DNA of 35,839 nucleotides. Source: Acinetobacter sp. UBA3106. Its GTDB lineage: Bacteria > Pseudomonadota > Gammaproteobacteria > Pseudomonadales > Moraxellaceae. Shown in pieces: positions 16,895 through 24,950 of this stretch. The DNA is taken from the NCBI GenBank assembly GCA_002365595.1, contig DFAM01000025.1:14008-49846 (forward strand). Reading direction: 5' to 3'. The notes under the pieces were generated by a model. That model was given only the letters and a program-made list of their open reading frames with translations. It did not search any database and was not told the DNA's origin. Both the position numbers and the translations under genes were made by a program. Position 1 is the first letter of the stretch, and every line of letters starts with the position of its first letter.

Positions 16895-17597
16895 ATGATT
16901 AAAAAAACATTGGCATGTGCCTTGGTGAGTTTAATTTCCACCTTAACTTTAGCAAATGTCGATACGGTTAAAGCCAACCTGAGTAAGCAACATCCGAAAT
17001 TAAAAATTGAAAATATCCAAACCACCGAGATGAAAGGAATTTATAGCGGTTCAATGGATGGGCAAGTGGTGTATTTAGGGGAAGATGCCCAGCACATTCT
17101 GGTAGGTTCGATGTTCCGTTTAACTGATCAGAAAAACCTGACCAAAGATTTAATGCTTAAACAAAACAGTATTGACTGGAAAAAATTGCCTTTTCAGGAT
17201 GCAATTAAAACGGTGCGAGGTAATGGTAAACGTCAGATCGCCATCTTTTCTGACCCAAATTGCCCGTATTGCAAACAACTTGAGACTGAAATAAGCAAGT
17301 TAAATAATGTCACTATCTATACCTTTATCTACCCGATCAAAAGCCAATCTGTGGCTGTTTCCAAACAGGTATTTTGTGAGAAAGATCCAGCTTTAGCCTG
17401 GTCAAACCTGATCAGTAAAGGCATTCAACCCGCTGCAAATAAAAGCTGTGCCAACCCGATTGAGCGTAATTTAAGTTTAGGCCAAACTTTAGATTTAAGT
17501 GGTACTCCAGCGCTTATTTTCTCGAATGGTTTTAAGGTGATGGGTGCCCGCCCTGCTCCAGGAAATTGAACTTATGTGGAAAGAACTCGGTTTGTAA
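16895..17597 (+). pseudogene. dsbC: Thiol:disulfide interchange protein DsbC with 3' frameshift
   Basis: DsbC is a periplasmic disulfide isomerase. The main frame (16895-17569, 224 residues) has a signal peptide (MIKKTLACALVSLISTLTLA), the N-terminal dimerisation domain, the active site DPNCPYCKQ (Cys123, Cys126), a second Cys pair in the helical insert, and the cis-Pro loop SGTPALIF. After GARPA it shifts to PGN and stops. Removing one C of the CC at 17558-17559 restores QEIELMWKELGL and a stop at 17597, the usual C-terminal helix. So about a dozen residues are replaced. It may be a recent mutation or a sequencing error; the catalytic part is intact, so activity may remain. Confidence 0.85.
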
Positions 17598-17623
17598 ACA
17601 TGATTTGTTTCTTAATCAAGCAA

Positions 17624-17652
17624 TAAAAAAAGCACCTAATGAGGTGCTTTTT
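17624..17652. terminator. Bidirectional terminator, dsbC and glsB-like gene
   Basis: AGCACCT (17631-17637) and AGGTGCT (17642-17648) with loop AATG, an A run before and a T run after. It serves two convergent genes. Confidence 0.88.
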
Positions 17653-17683
17653 ACTGGGGAGATTGATTATTTTAAATCACGAT

Positions 17684-17941
17684 TTAAACACGTGATTTTT
17701 TAGTGACCAGGTTATAAATGAATAAAATAATGAGTGCCCCGATCACTGAAGCGATAAAGCCTGCGGCCGAGTTTTCATCATAAAGTCCGAGTAAACGTCC
17801 GCCGTAGGTCGCCAATAAAGAACCGGCAATACCTAACAGGGTGGTTACAATAAATCCTGATTTATCATTTCCAGGATGAATAGCACGCGCGATTAGGCCT
17901 GCAATAAAACCCACTACGATGGCAACTATAAGTGTCCACAT
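17684..17941 (-). CDS. GlsB/YeaQ/YmgE family stress-response membrane protein
   Basis: 85 residues, three hydrophobic segments (about 2-20, 28-48 and 58-78) with the Gly-rich pattern GFIAGLIARAIHPG near the N-terminus and GIAGSLLATYGG in the middle, typical of transglycosylase-associated/GlsB small inner-membrane proteins. Their molecular role is not known; several are stress induced. The ATG at 17941 follows AATGGAGAAGACAT. It is monocistronic and shares a terminator with dsbC. The C-terminus is basic (VTKKSRV). Confidence 0.92.
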   Translation of the reverse strand: MWTLIVAIVVGFIAGLIARAIHPGNDKSGFIVTTLLGIAGSLLATYGGRLLGLYDENSAAGFIASVIGALIILFIYNLVTKKSRV

Positions 17942-18075
17942 ATGTCTTCTCCATTTATCGTTAGTTTATATATTTTCATTACGCTTTCATTTTTATAATT
18001 AATCATTAATGGAAAAGTAAACAGTTGAGTCCTGCTAAAAACTGTTGTTGTTTTGTTCCTGCTAAAATTTTAATG

Positions 18076-18101
18076 ATAAAAAAGTGGCCAATGGCCACTT
18101 T
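18076..18101 (-). terminator. Terminator after hpt
   Basis: Self-complementary stem AAAGTGGCCA/TGGCCACTTT at 18081-18101, followed on the minus strand by a T run. It is 18 bases past the hpt stop. Confidence 0.85.
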
Positions 18102-18119
18102 AAATATTTAGTCTTTATT

Positions 18120-18647
18120 TTAAAGGCCAATTTCACCAATAAAGGGAATATGGCGATATTTTTGATTATAGTCCAAGCCGTAACCGACAATAAACTTATC
18201 TTCAACTTCAAAGCCTAGGAATTTCACTTCCAGTTCAATTTCACGGCGTGAAGGTTTACTGATTAAAGTACACAGCTCAATAGAATTCGGGCTACGCGTG
18301 CTTAAAATTTCCAGCACTTTGCTGAGGGTATTGCCGGAGTCAATAATATCTTCAACAATTAATACATCTTTACCGCGAATTTCGCCGTCCAGGTCTTTTA
18401 AAATTTTAACATCGCGACTTGAAACCGTACCGCCACCGTAACTTGATACCGTCATAAAGTCGAGTTCATGCGGTTTGGTAATTGCACGACATAAATCAGC
18501 CATAAAAATAACTGAACCACGAAGTAAACCAATCAACACAAGTTCTTTGTCACTATTGGCATAGTGAGCATCAATTTTTGTACCAAGCTCTTTGACTTTC
18601 GCATCAATTTCTTCAGCTGAGATCATTACGCTCATATGAACGGTCAT
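18120..18647 (-). CDS. hpt: Hypoxanthine phosphoribosyltransferase
   Basis: 175 residues, normal for bacterial Hpt (about 180). It converts hypoxanthine (and guanine to some extent) plus PRPP to IMP or GMP in purine salvage. The PRPP-binding loop VLIVEDIIDSGNT is at residues 95-107, the LLRGS loop that binds pyrophosphate at 41-45, and the flexible loop SSYGGGT at 68-74. The start ATG at 18647 has AGGTA upstream; ATG at residue 5 is an alternative. It lies next to guaD on the same strand, a second purine salvage gene, but a terminator separates them. Confidence 0.97.
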   Translation of the reverse strand: MTVHMSVMISAEEIDAKVKELGTKIDAHYANSDKELVLIGLLRGSVIFMADLCRAITKPHELDFMTVSSYGGGTVSSRDVKILKDLDGEIRGKDVLIVEDIIDSGNTLSKVLEILSTRSPNSIELCTLISKPSRREIELEVKFLGFEVEDKFIVGYGLDYNQKYRHIPFIGEIGL

Positions 18648-18674
18648 GGGTAGATACCTAAAAGCAGATCAAAA

Positions 18675-18701
18675 TAAAAAAGGTGTTGACCAGCAACACC
18701 T
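18675..18701 (-). terminator. Terminator after guaD and its overlapping small ORF
   Basis: AGGTGTTG (18681-18688) pairs with CAACACCT (18694-18701), 5-nt loop; on the minus strand a T run follows. It is 66 bases past the small ORF stop. Confidence 0.85.
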
Positions 18702-18766
18702 CAAAAGATGTTTTAATTTTAATACATCTGCTCAAGAGATGCATCTTTTTTGCCGCTGAAAATGTA

Positions 18767-18880
18767 TCAGGCCTTAAGCTCTGCACTATCACGTTTAAGT
18801 AAAACCGCACAAAGCACGCCTATGCCAATCAACAAGAATATCTTTTTATGGGATATTTTTGTGGTTTTCTGATTTTGCAT
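18767..18880 (-). CDS. 37-residue single-pass membrane protein overlapping guaD end
   Basis: An ORF from ATG 18880 to TGA 18767 encodes MQNQKTTKISHKKIFLLIG followed by a hydrophobic stretch (about residues 14-28) and the tail LLKRDSAELKA. GGAGAAG lies about 7 bases before the ATG, a good ribosome binding site. The start overlaps the last 35 bases of guaD in another frame, so translational coupling is possible, and a terminator follows the ORF. It is too short for usual gene callers. I know no family; the membrane topology and RBS are what supports it. Confidence 0.5.
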   Translation of the reverse strand: MQNQKTTKISHKKIFLLIGIGVLCAVLLKRDSAELKA

Positions 18881-20183
18881 ATACTGCTTCTCCATAAACA
18901 TAAGTGGCATGGATACTACGATCATCGCCCATGGTCATCAGGGCAAATAAAGCATCTTCAATACCTTTGGCACGTTCCTGACGCAGGGCTTGCAGTGCTG
19001 TCGCTTTTAAATCCAGCACAACAAAATCGGCTTCTTTACCCACGTTAAAGTTACCCAGTTTGTCGTCCAGATCCAAAGCCTTGGCTCCACCCAAAGTGGC
19101 GTGATACAAGGATTCAAATGCAGAGAGTTTATCACCCTGAAGCTGTTGAACTTTATAGGCTTCGTTTAAGGTTTGCAGCTGGTTAAAGGAAGTGCCCGCA
19201 CCGATATCTGTACCTAAGCCGACTTTAACCTGTTTTTCCCAGGTTTTTTTCAGTGGAAATAAGCCACTGCCCAAGAACAAATTTGAGGTCGGACAAAAGG
19301 CAATTGCCGAGTTGGTCTGGTGCATGCAGTCCCACTCAGCATCTTCTAAATGCACGCAATGGGCAAAGACCGAACGCTGTCCGGTTAGGCCATAATGGTG
19401 ATAGACATCCAGATAGCCTTTTTGTTCTGGAAAAAGTGCTTTGACCCAGGCAATTTCATTTTTATTTTCACTTAAATGAGTATGGACATAAACCTCAGGA
19501 TATTCTGCTTTCAGCTGCCCTGCCCGAGCAAGTTGCTCTGGTGTCGAGGTGGGCGCAAAACGCGGGGTAATCGCATACAGGTTACGGCCTTTGCCATGCC
19601 ATTTTTCAATCAGTGACTTAGAGTCCTGATAAGCAGTTTCAGCCGTGTCACACAGCCCTTCAGGTGCATGGCGGTCCATCATCACTTTACCGGCAATCAA
19701 ACGCATTTGCTGCTGTTCGGCAGCTTCAAATAAGGCATCGACCGATTCAGCATGGACTGTACAAAACACCAAAGCGGTGGTGGTACCGTTTTTTAATAAT
19801 TCCTGCACAAAAAACTGCGCTATTTTGTCGGCATAGGCTTTGTCTTTAAACTGTAATTCGGTTGGAAAAGTATAAGTATTCAGCCATTCCAGCAGCTGTT
19901 CGCCATAAGCACCGACCATCTCGGTTTGCGGGAAATGGATATGGGTATCAATAAAGCCCGGCACAATCAGCTTGTCGGGATAATGATGAACCTGGACATT
20001 AGCCGGAACATGCTGTTGTCCGGTTTGCCAGTCGCCAAACCAGCGAATTTTGCCATTTTCAGTAATAAGTAAACCATCTTCTACATATCGCACTTGGTCG
20101 TGAATCTCACGCGCTTGGGCAACCGTATTCTGGATATCTAGGAAGCGACCGCGAACTGCCGTCGTTGCAACTACAGAAGACAT
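18846..20183 (-). CDS. guaD: Guanine deaminase
   Basis: 445 residues from ATG 20183 (MSSVVATTAVRGRFLDIQNT), which matches the family start; a longer in-frame extension to 20306 is unlikely to be translated. The enzyme deaminates guanine to xanthine. It belongs to the amidohydrolase superfamily: DTHIHFPQ (His81, His83), HTHLSE, FAHCVHL and the final Asp in GTDIGAGTS supply the zinc ligands and catalytic residues. The C-terminal GKEADFVVLDL segment is typical. It is on the same strand as hpt. Its last bases overlap a small membrane ORF. Confidence 0.96.
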   Translation of the reverse strand: MSSVVATTAVRGRFLDIQNTVAQAREIHDQVRYVEDGLLITENGKIRWFGDWQTGQQHVPANVQVHHYPDKLIVPGFIDTHIHFPQTEMVGAYGEQLLEWLNTYTFPTELQFKDKAYADKIAQFFVQELLKNGTTTALVFCTVHAESVDALFEAAEQQQMRLIAGKVMMDRHAPEGLCDTAETAYQDSKSLIEKWHGKGRNLYAITPRFAPTSTPEQLARAGQLKAEYPEVYVHTHLSENKNEIAWVKALFPEQKGYLDVYHHYGLTGQRSVFAHCVHLEDAEWDCMHQTNSAIAFCPTSNLFLGSGLFPLKKTWEKQVKVGLGTDIGAGTSFNQLQTLNEAYKVQQLQGDKLSAFESLYHATLGGAKALDLDDKLGNFNVGKEADFVVLDLKATALQALRQERAKGIEDALFALMTMGDDRSIHATYVYGEAVYAKSENHKNIP

Positions 20184-20333
20184 TGAAAACCTGCAATGTT
20201 GAATTTTTTCGATTGATTGTACCTGAAATTTTTCCGTTAAAGCGTAGTAGCTTAGTTGAACGTCTCCCCTTCTTTTATAAATTAAACCGATTTTTAGGTG
20301 CTGCAATAACAGGAAAATATAGCAATAGAACCG

Positions 20334-20367
20334 ATAAAAAAGCCTTCCCTCTGCAAGATGAAAGGCT
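20334..20367 (-). terminator. Terminator after terC
   Basis: AGCCTTC (20341-20347) pairs with AAAGGCT (20361-20367) region; on the minus strand a T run follows. It is about 20 bases past the terC stop. Confidence 0.7.
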
Positions 20368-20386
20368 GGATCATTTTATTTGAAAA

Positions 20387-21343
20387 TTACAGTTGCTCTT
20401 GCTTCTTGTTATATCGAATCGATAACCAGGTGGTAATTGCCAGTACAATCACAATAAAACCGAGCGAAATCCAGATTGGCATATGGAACACGTCAAGCAT
20501 CAACATTTTAAAACCAATAAACAGCAGGATAATCCCCAGGCCATAAGGTAAATAATGCATTTTAGATGCCGCACCTGCCAGCATGAAGAACATTGCACGT
20601 AAGCCTAAAATCGCCATTAAATTTGCGGTTAACACAATAAAGGGATCACTGGTCACTGCAAAAATAGCCGGAATGGAGTCCACGGCGAAAATCACATCGG
20701 AGGCTTCAACCAAAATCAACACCAAGAATAATGGCGTTGCCCATAACAACCCATTTTGACGCACGAAGAAGTTATGGCCATCCAGATGCGGAGTAATACG
20801 GATATGTTTACGTAACCACTTGAGTAAGGCCATATCTTCAATATTCGGGTTTTCTTCATGACCTTTAAGAAACTTGAAGCCGGTATAGACCAGAAAGGCA
20901 CCGAAGATATACAGAATCCAGGAAAATTCCTGAACGAACCATGCGCCAATAAAAATAAAGATGGTACGCAAAACAATGGCACCGAGTACGCCGTAAAGCA
21001 GCACCTTGCGTTGTAATGCTGGAGGAATAGCAAAGGCTGAAAAAATCATCAGCCAGACAAATACATTATCAATGGCCAGGGATTTTTCTAACAAATAGCC
21101 GGCAAAATATTCCATGGTTTTTTGATTAGCTAAAGCAACACCCGCAGTTTGCTGTAAATAAAGCCATAAACCGCCTGCGAACAGCATGGAGACGCTGACC
21201 CAGGCAATACTCCAGTGGGCGGCTGACTTAATTTTAATGGGTTGGTCTTCTTTGTGTTTAAAACCAATAAAGTCGATGATGAGCATGACTGCCACTATCG
21301 CAAAAAATGCCAGATACAACCCAGGGCTGCCGATGGATTCCAT
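20387..21343 (-). CDS. TerC/Alx-family membrane protein, likely Mn2+ exporter
   Basis: 318 residues from ATG 21343 (MESIGSPGLYLAF), with GGAGATTTTT upstream; the frame runs open further but that part is the riboswitch terminator. About nine membrane segments. The family acidic motifs are present: EKSLAIDNVFVW in the first half and LVEASDVIFAVDSIPAIFA in the second. Alx and related TerC proteins are linked to Mn2+ export, and a yybP-ykoY riboswitch (Mn2+ sensor) in the leader supports that role here. The gene is followed by its own terminator. Export of Mn2+ is inference from family and riboswitch. Confidence 0.93.
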   Translation of the reverse strand: MESIGSPGLYLAFFAIVAVMLIIDFIGFKHKEDQPIKIKSAAHWSIAWVSVSMLFAGGLWLYLQQTAGVALANQKTMEYFAGYLLEKSLAIDNVFVWLMIFSAFAIPPALQRKVLLYGVLGAIVLRTIFIFIGAWFVQEFSWILYIFGAFLVYTGFKFLKGHEENPNIEDMALLKWLRKHIRITPHLDGHNFFVRQNGLLWATPLFLVLILVEASDVIFAVDSIPAIFAVTSDPFIVLTANLMAILGLRAMFFMLAGAASKMHYLPYGLGIILLFIGFKMLMLDVFHMPIWISLGFIVIVLAITTWLSIRYNKKQEQL

Positions 21344-21371
21344 AAAAATCTCCGCACCCGACAACCGGCCA

Positions 21372-21430
21372 TAAAAAAACCTTGACCTGTTGCCAGATGA
21401 TTTAAACATCTGTGTCAACATGATCAAGGT
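21372..21430 (-). terminator. Expression-platform terminator of the Mn2+ riboswitch
   Basis: On the minus strand ACCTTGA near the aptamer 3' end can pair with TCAAGGT just before a run of seven T; inside, CAACA/TGTTG and CAGATG/CATCTG continue the interrupted stem. The 5' arm is the aptamer P1 3' strand, so aptamer and terminator are mutually exclusive. Confidence 0.75.
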
Positions 21431-21566
21431 CTTGCCTACATCTGAATATCCACATTTTGTAAATTCAGATGCTCAGATACCGACTTTTTGCAAAGTGTAA
21501 TGACGATATTCTGACACGTCCAGCAGAATTGCTTCTAAGGACGCTTGGAGGAGGCTACTCCCCTTG
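21425..21566 (-). ncRNA. yybP-ykoY (Mn2+) riboswitch aptamer upstream of terC
   Basis: On the minus strand the leader begins AAGGGGAGTAGCC (complement of 21553-21565), has TCGTCATTACAC and GTCGGTATCTGAGC in the middle and ends GGCAAGACCTTG (about 21425-21437). These are the conserved 5' GGGGAGUAG, internal loop and 3' GCAAGACCUU pieces of the yybP-ykoY family (Rfam RF00080), which binds Mn2+. The linked gene is terC, a classic partner. Metal binding would sequester the P1 strand and favour read-through. Confidence 0.88.
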
Positions 21567-21653
21567 TTCAACTCAATTTTGTTTTGGATCTAATCCAAAT
21601 GTGACTGAAGAATCGCATATTTATGTGAATTGTGCAAATTTTATCGACCTCAT

Positions 21654-22844
21654 TTACAGTTTAATAAAATCTTTACGTTGCACCAAAACAAGTGCCAACA
21701 GCGTACCAATTACTGCCACCAAACCGCCCACTATTCCAATCTGGCTTACGCCCAAACTTGCAGTCACTACGCCACCCAGCAATGCGCCACCGCCAATCCC
21801 GACATTATATAGACCTGAATAAATCGCTATGGCGACATCGGTGGCATCCGAAGCCAGGTTCAGGGTTTTGGCTTGCAATGCCAGGCTAAAGCAAATAATA
21901 CTCATACCCCAAAATAAGCTGAGCGTACTCAAACCAATAAAACCTTGTGCCAATGGCAGTAACAGCAACATGGAGATGGCGAGTAAAGCACAGCTTAAAG
22001 GAATCGCCAGTTTTGGATATCGGTTGCCAAATTTGCCAAACAGAAAAGAACCAATAAATCCGGCACCGCCATAGATGAGCAATAAACGGGTGGTTTGCGC
22101 AGAACTAAAATGGGCAATATTCAGGGTAAAAGGTTCGATATAACTATAAGCGGTAAATTGTGCAGTAATGATGAGAATGGTTAATCCAAATACCATCACC
22201 AGGCTGGGACGTTTAAATAAGATGCCAATACTTTTTAGTGAACCTGAATTGACACTGGGCAGTTTCGGTAGGGTTTTGGCCAAGGTGAGACAAATGATGG
22301 CTGCACCCAGTGCAATTAAGGCAAAAGTATTGCGCCAGCCATAGGCTTCGCCAATCATGCGGCCAAAAGGAATGCCCAAGACCATCGCTAAAGCCGTCCC
22401 TGTCGCGAGTAAACCCAGCGCCTGAAATTCTTTCCCTTTTGGTGCTACCCGTACCGCTAAGGATGCAGTAATTGACCAGAACAGTGCATGGGAAAATGCA
22501 ATCCCGATCCGGCTGGCCAACAACACGTTAAAATTCCAGGCAAAATAAGAGAGACCATGACTGAAAATGAACACCACAAATAGCGCAATCAGTAAAAAAC
22601 GCCGTTCGACATTCCGCGTCATTAGCATCATTGGTAATGAGATGGGGGCAACTACCCAGGCATAAAGGGTAATCATGATCCCGACATCGGTGGCAGGCAT
22701 ATTGAAACTGTGGCCAATATCGCTGAGCAAGGCCACAGGAATAAATTCAGTGGTATTAAAAATAAAGGCTGCAAAAGCTAAAGTGATTACACAAATCCAT
22801 TGTCGGGTCGGATTTTGCGGTGTTTCAGAAGATAGGGATGACAT
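21654..22844 (-). CDS. sotB: MFS sugar efflux transporter, SotB-like
   Basis: 396 residues, 12 membrane segments. The N-terminus (ITLAFAAFIFNTTEFIPVAL, then DVGIMITLYAWVVAPISLP) and TM4-5 region (RIGIAFSHALFWSITASLAVR, TGTALAMVLGIPFGR) follow the E. coli SotB/YdeA exporter closely. SotB exports sugars such as arabinose and IPTG in E. coli; the natural substrate here is unknown. ATG 22844 is clear. The upstream region has a 9-bp inverted repeat that could be an operator. It lies upstream of the terC riboswitch on the same strand, with no obvious terminator between. Confidence 0.9.
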   Translation of the reverse strand: MSSLSSETPQNPTRQWICVITLAFAAFIFNTTEFIPVALLSDIGHSFNMPATDVGIMITLYAWVVAPISLPMMLMTRNVERRFLLIALFVVFIFSHGLSYFAWNFNVLLASRIGIAFSHALFWSITASLAVRVAPKGKEFQALGLLATGTALAMVLGIPFGRMIGEAYGWRNTFALIALGAAIICLTLAKTLPKLPSVNSGSLKSIGILFKRPSLVMVFGLTILIITAQFTAYSYIEPFTLNIAHFSSAQTTRLLLIYGGAGFIGSFLFGKFGNRYPKLAIPLSCALLAISMLLLLPLAQGFIGLSTLSLFWGMSIICFSLALQAKTLNLASDATDVAIAIYSGLYNVGIGGGALLGGVVTASLGVSQIGIVGGLVAVIGTLLALVLVQRKDFIKL

Positions 22845-22871
22845 AGTCAGATAATTTGATAAGTAGCGTTA

Positions 22872-22911
22872 AAGTTTAGGCTTAAATCCTAAACTTGTTA
22901 AGTTTAATCCT
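22872..22911. promoter_or_regulatory. Inverted repeat upstream of sotB, candidate operator
   Basis: AAGTTTAGG (22872-22880) and CCTAAACTT (22888-22896) form a perfect 9-bp inverted repeat with a 7-base spacer; a third related half AAGTTTAATCC follows at 22900-22910. It lies 28-65 bases before the sotB start. The regulator is not in the window. Confidence 0.5.
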
Positions 22912-23017
22912 GAGGATGAAATGTGCTAAGCATTTATAGAAATAGCCAAAAACTTAACACTATTGCGCAGCTATTTATGGCATGTTTATTTATATTCACC
23001 TGAATGAGAGCATAAAA

Positions 23018-23302
23018 ATGCTGGAAATTAAGCACGAAGATGATGGCAAAAAAGGTGAATTTTATATCGGTGACCATCTTCAGCATCTAGCGGAAATGGT
23101 CTATACCTGGGCCGGTGAAAAGGTTTTTATTATTGAGCATACCGATGTAGACGATTCTCTACGTGGACAAGGAATTGGCAATAAATTACTGGATTGTGCT
23201 GTCGCATGGGCACGTGAAAAAAAGGTCAAAATTATTCCACTCTGCCCTTTTGCAAAGTCAGTTTTTGATAAAGATTCCTCTATTCACGATGTTTTAAAAT
23301 AA
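23018..23302 (+). CDS. Small GNAT-like N-acetyltransferase (YjdJ type), copy 1
   Basis: 94 residues from ATG 23018 (MLEIKHEDDGKKGEF); the frame extends 12 codons upstream but the neighbouring paralogue supports the shorter start. The YjdJ-type mini-GNAT signature is visible: IIEHTDVDDSLRGQGIGNKLLD, which holds the acetyl-CoA pyrophosphate loop RGQGIG, and KIIPLCPFAKSVF. These short proteins contain only the acetyl-CoA binding half of the GNAT fold; the acceptor is unknown. A close paralogue follows 52 bases downstream, so this is a tandem duplication. Confidence 0.88.
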   Translation: MLEIKHEDDGKKGEFYIGDHLQHLAEMVYTWAGEKVFIIEHTDVDDSLRGQGIGNKLLDCAVAWAREKKVKIIPLCPFAKSVFDKDSSIHDVLK

Positions 23303-23354
23303 TCTACTTTTAACGTATTCTGATTTCAGTCAAATAAAAAAGTGAGGGCTAGCA

Positions 23355-23639
23355 ATGCAGTTTCAACATGATGATAACGGCCAACAAGGTGAATTTTTTA
23401 CTTTGAATGATGCAGGTAAGCGAATTGCAGAAATCAGTTATGTATGGAGTGGTGAGCATAAAATTATTGCCAATCATACCTGGGTGGATGACGCTTTGCG
23501 CGGACACGGCGTTGCACGCCAGTTGCTAGATGTACTGGTGGAGTTTGCCCGTCAAAAAAGATTGAAAATTGTACCGACCTGTTCTTATGTCGATGTAATG
23601 TTTAGACGAGATAAAAGCTTTGCAGATGTTAGAGCTTAG
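23355..23639 (+). CDS. Small GNAT-like N-acetyltransferase (YjdJ type), copy 2
   Basis: 94 residues, the same length as copy 1 and about 40 percent alike by eye over the whole length. ATG 23355 follows GTGAGGGCTAGCA. The motif ANHTWVDDALRGHGVARQLLD carries the RGHGVA pyrophosphate loop, and KIVPTCSYVDVMF the Cys-containing strand. The function is unknown. It forms a tandem pair with copy 1 and ends at a bidirectional terminator shared with the zinc alcohol dehydrogenase gene. Confidence 0.9.
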   Translation: MQFQHDDNGQQGEFFTLNDAGKRIAEISYVWSGEHKIIANHTWVDDALRGHGVARQLLDVLVEFARQKRLKIVPTCSYVDVMFRRDKSFADVRA

Positions 23640-23652
23640 CTTTTAAATTGAT

Positions 23653-23679
23653 AAAAAAGCCCAAACACTGGGCTTTTTT
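23653..23679. terminator. Bidirectional terminator
   Basis: AAAAAAGCCC (23653-23662) and GGGCTTTTTT (23670-23679) with a 7-nt loop, between convergent GNAT and alcohol dehydrogenase genes. Confidence 0.88.
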
Positions 23680-23690
23680 ATGTTTTTAAG

Positions 23691-24773
23691 CTATTGCCCT
23701 TCAATGATAACTTTCATTGCTTTCTGGTCTGCCGCATGTTTAAACACATCATAAGCTTTCTCAAACTCATCAAATTTAAAATGATGTGATGCCAGTTTTT
23801 CCATCGGTAATTTTCCAGAACAGCAGGTTTTAAGGAGCATGCCGGTGGTATTGGCATTGACCAGACCGGTGGTGATGGTCAGGTTTTTAATCCATAACTT
23901 GTTGATTTCGAAATTCACCGCTTTACCATGCACCCCGACATTGGCGAGATGTCCGCCTTCTTTCACCACATTTTGACAAATATTCCAGGTGGGTTCTGCA
24001 CCGACCGCTTCAATGGCACAATCCACGCCTCTGCCGCCGGTAATGTCTAGGATGCGCTGAATGGCATCTTCCTGCATGGAGTTGATGGTGTTTGTCGCAC
24101 CCAATTCTTTGGCCAGCGCTAAACGGTGATCATCGGTATCCACAGCAATAATGACGGAAGGCGAATAAAATTGTGCAGTCAACAAACAGCCCGTACCAAT
24201 CGGTCCCATGCCGATAATGGCAATACTATCGCCAGGTTTGACGTCGCCATAGCGCACGCCAATTTCATGCGAGGTCGGCAATACATCGGATAAAAATACC
24301 GCCACATCTTCATTTAAACCTTCAGGTAAGGGATAAAGTGAGGTGTCGGCAAAGGGAGTGCGCACATATTCTGCATGGCTACCATCAATCATGTAACCCA
24401 TAATCCAACCTCCGCCATTCTGGCAGTGCGCATAAAGTTGTTTCTGACAGTTTTCACAGGTTCCACAGCGGCTAATACAGGAAATAATCACCCGATCGCC
24501 TTTTTTGAAATTTTTGACGGCGGAACCGACTTCTTCAATAATTCCGATGCCTTCATGACCCAAAATGCGGCCATTAAATTGCCCGCTTATGGTTTTGGCA
24601 TGTTCCTGTATTTCAGGATTTTTACCTTTCCATATGCCTAAATCGGTGCCACAGATGGTGGTTTTGGTGACTCGGACCACGGCATCGTCGGGATTAATAA
24701 TCTGGGGAATTGGGCGCTCTTCAAAGCGGATATCATTTTCGCCGTAGTAGACCATTGCTTTCATTGTTGTCAT
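23691..24773 (-). CDS. Zinc-dependent alcohol dehydrogenase family protein
   Basis: 360 residues from ATG 24773 (MTTMKAMVYYGEND), with GGAATAAGC upstream; an extension to 24806 is open but lacks support. The catalytic zinc ligands Cys41 and His73-Glu74 (GHEG) and the four structural-zinc cysteines Cys103, 106, 109 and 117 are present. The Rossmann motif GMGPIGTG precedes a VDTDD strand end, whose Asp favours NAD(H) over NADP(H). The enzyme oxidises or reduces a small alcohol/aldehyde; the substrate cannot be told. It stands alone, convergent with the GNAT genes. The promoter region is in the 467-base spacer upstream. Confidence 0.93.
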   Translation of the reverse strand: MTTMKAMVYYGENDIRFEERPIPQIINPDDAVVRVTKTTICGTDLGIWKGKNPEIQEHAKTISGQFNGRILGHEGIGIIEEVGSAVKNFKKGDRVIISCISRCGTCENCQKQLYAHCQNGGGWIMGYMIDGSHAEYVRTPFADTSLYPLPEGLNEDVAVFLSDVLPTSHEIGVRYGDVKPGDSIAIIGMGPIGTGCLLTAQFYSPSVIIAVDTDDHRLALAKELGATNTINSMQEDAIQRILDITGGRGVDCAIEAVGAEPTWNICQNVVKEGGHLANVGVHGKAVNFEINKLWIKNLTITTGLVNANTTGMLLKTCCSGKLPMEKLASHHFKFDEFEKAYDVFKHAADQKAMKVIIEGQ

Positions 24774-24950
24774 CAGCTTATTCCTTTTCCATTCCCTCTC
24801 ATGCATGCTGTGGAGTAAATTTCCTCTTTAAAAAAATTAAGGAAAACATTTAAATAAAGGAAAATTCAACAAGGATGAGAGGAAAACAGTTGATCAGAAC
24901 CTCTGCTGTATTCATAGGACATTGAAGCATTGAGCATAAATACACAGAGC

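Noticed and set aside
17689..17696. CACGTG palindrome near the glsB-like stop, considered as a third parS
   Set aside because: The flanking arms AAA and ATT do not match GTTNCACGTGAAAC; it belongs to an AT-rich hairpin at the gene end.
20184..20306. Extended N-terminus of guanine deaminase
   Set aside because: The extra 41 residues are absent in the family and have no matching start signal; the ATG at 20183 fits.
21344..21427. Extended N-terminus of terC
   Set aside because: These codons are the riboswitch terminator stem; ATG 21343 has the ribosome binding site.
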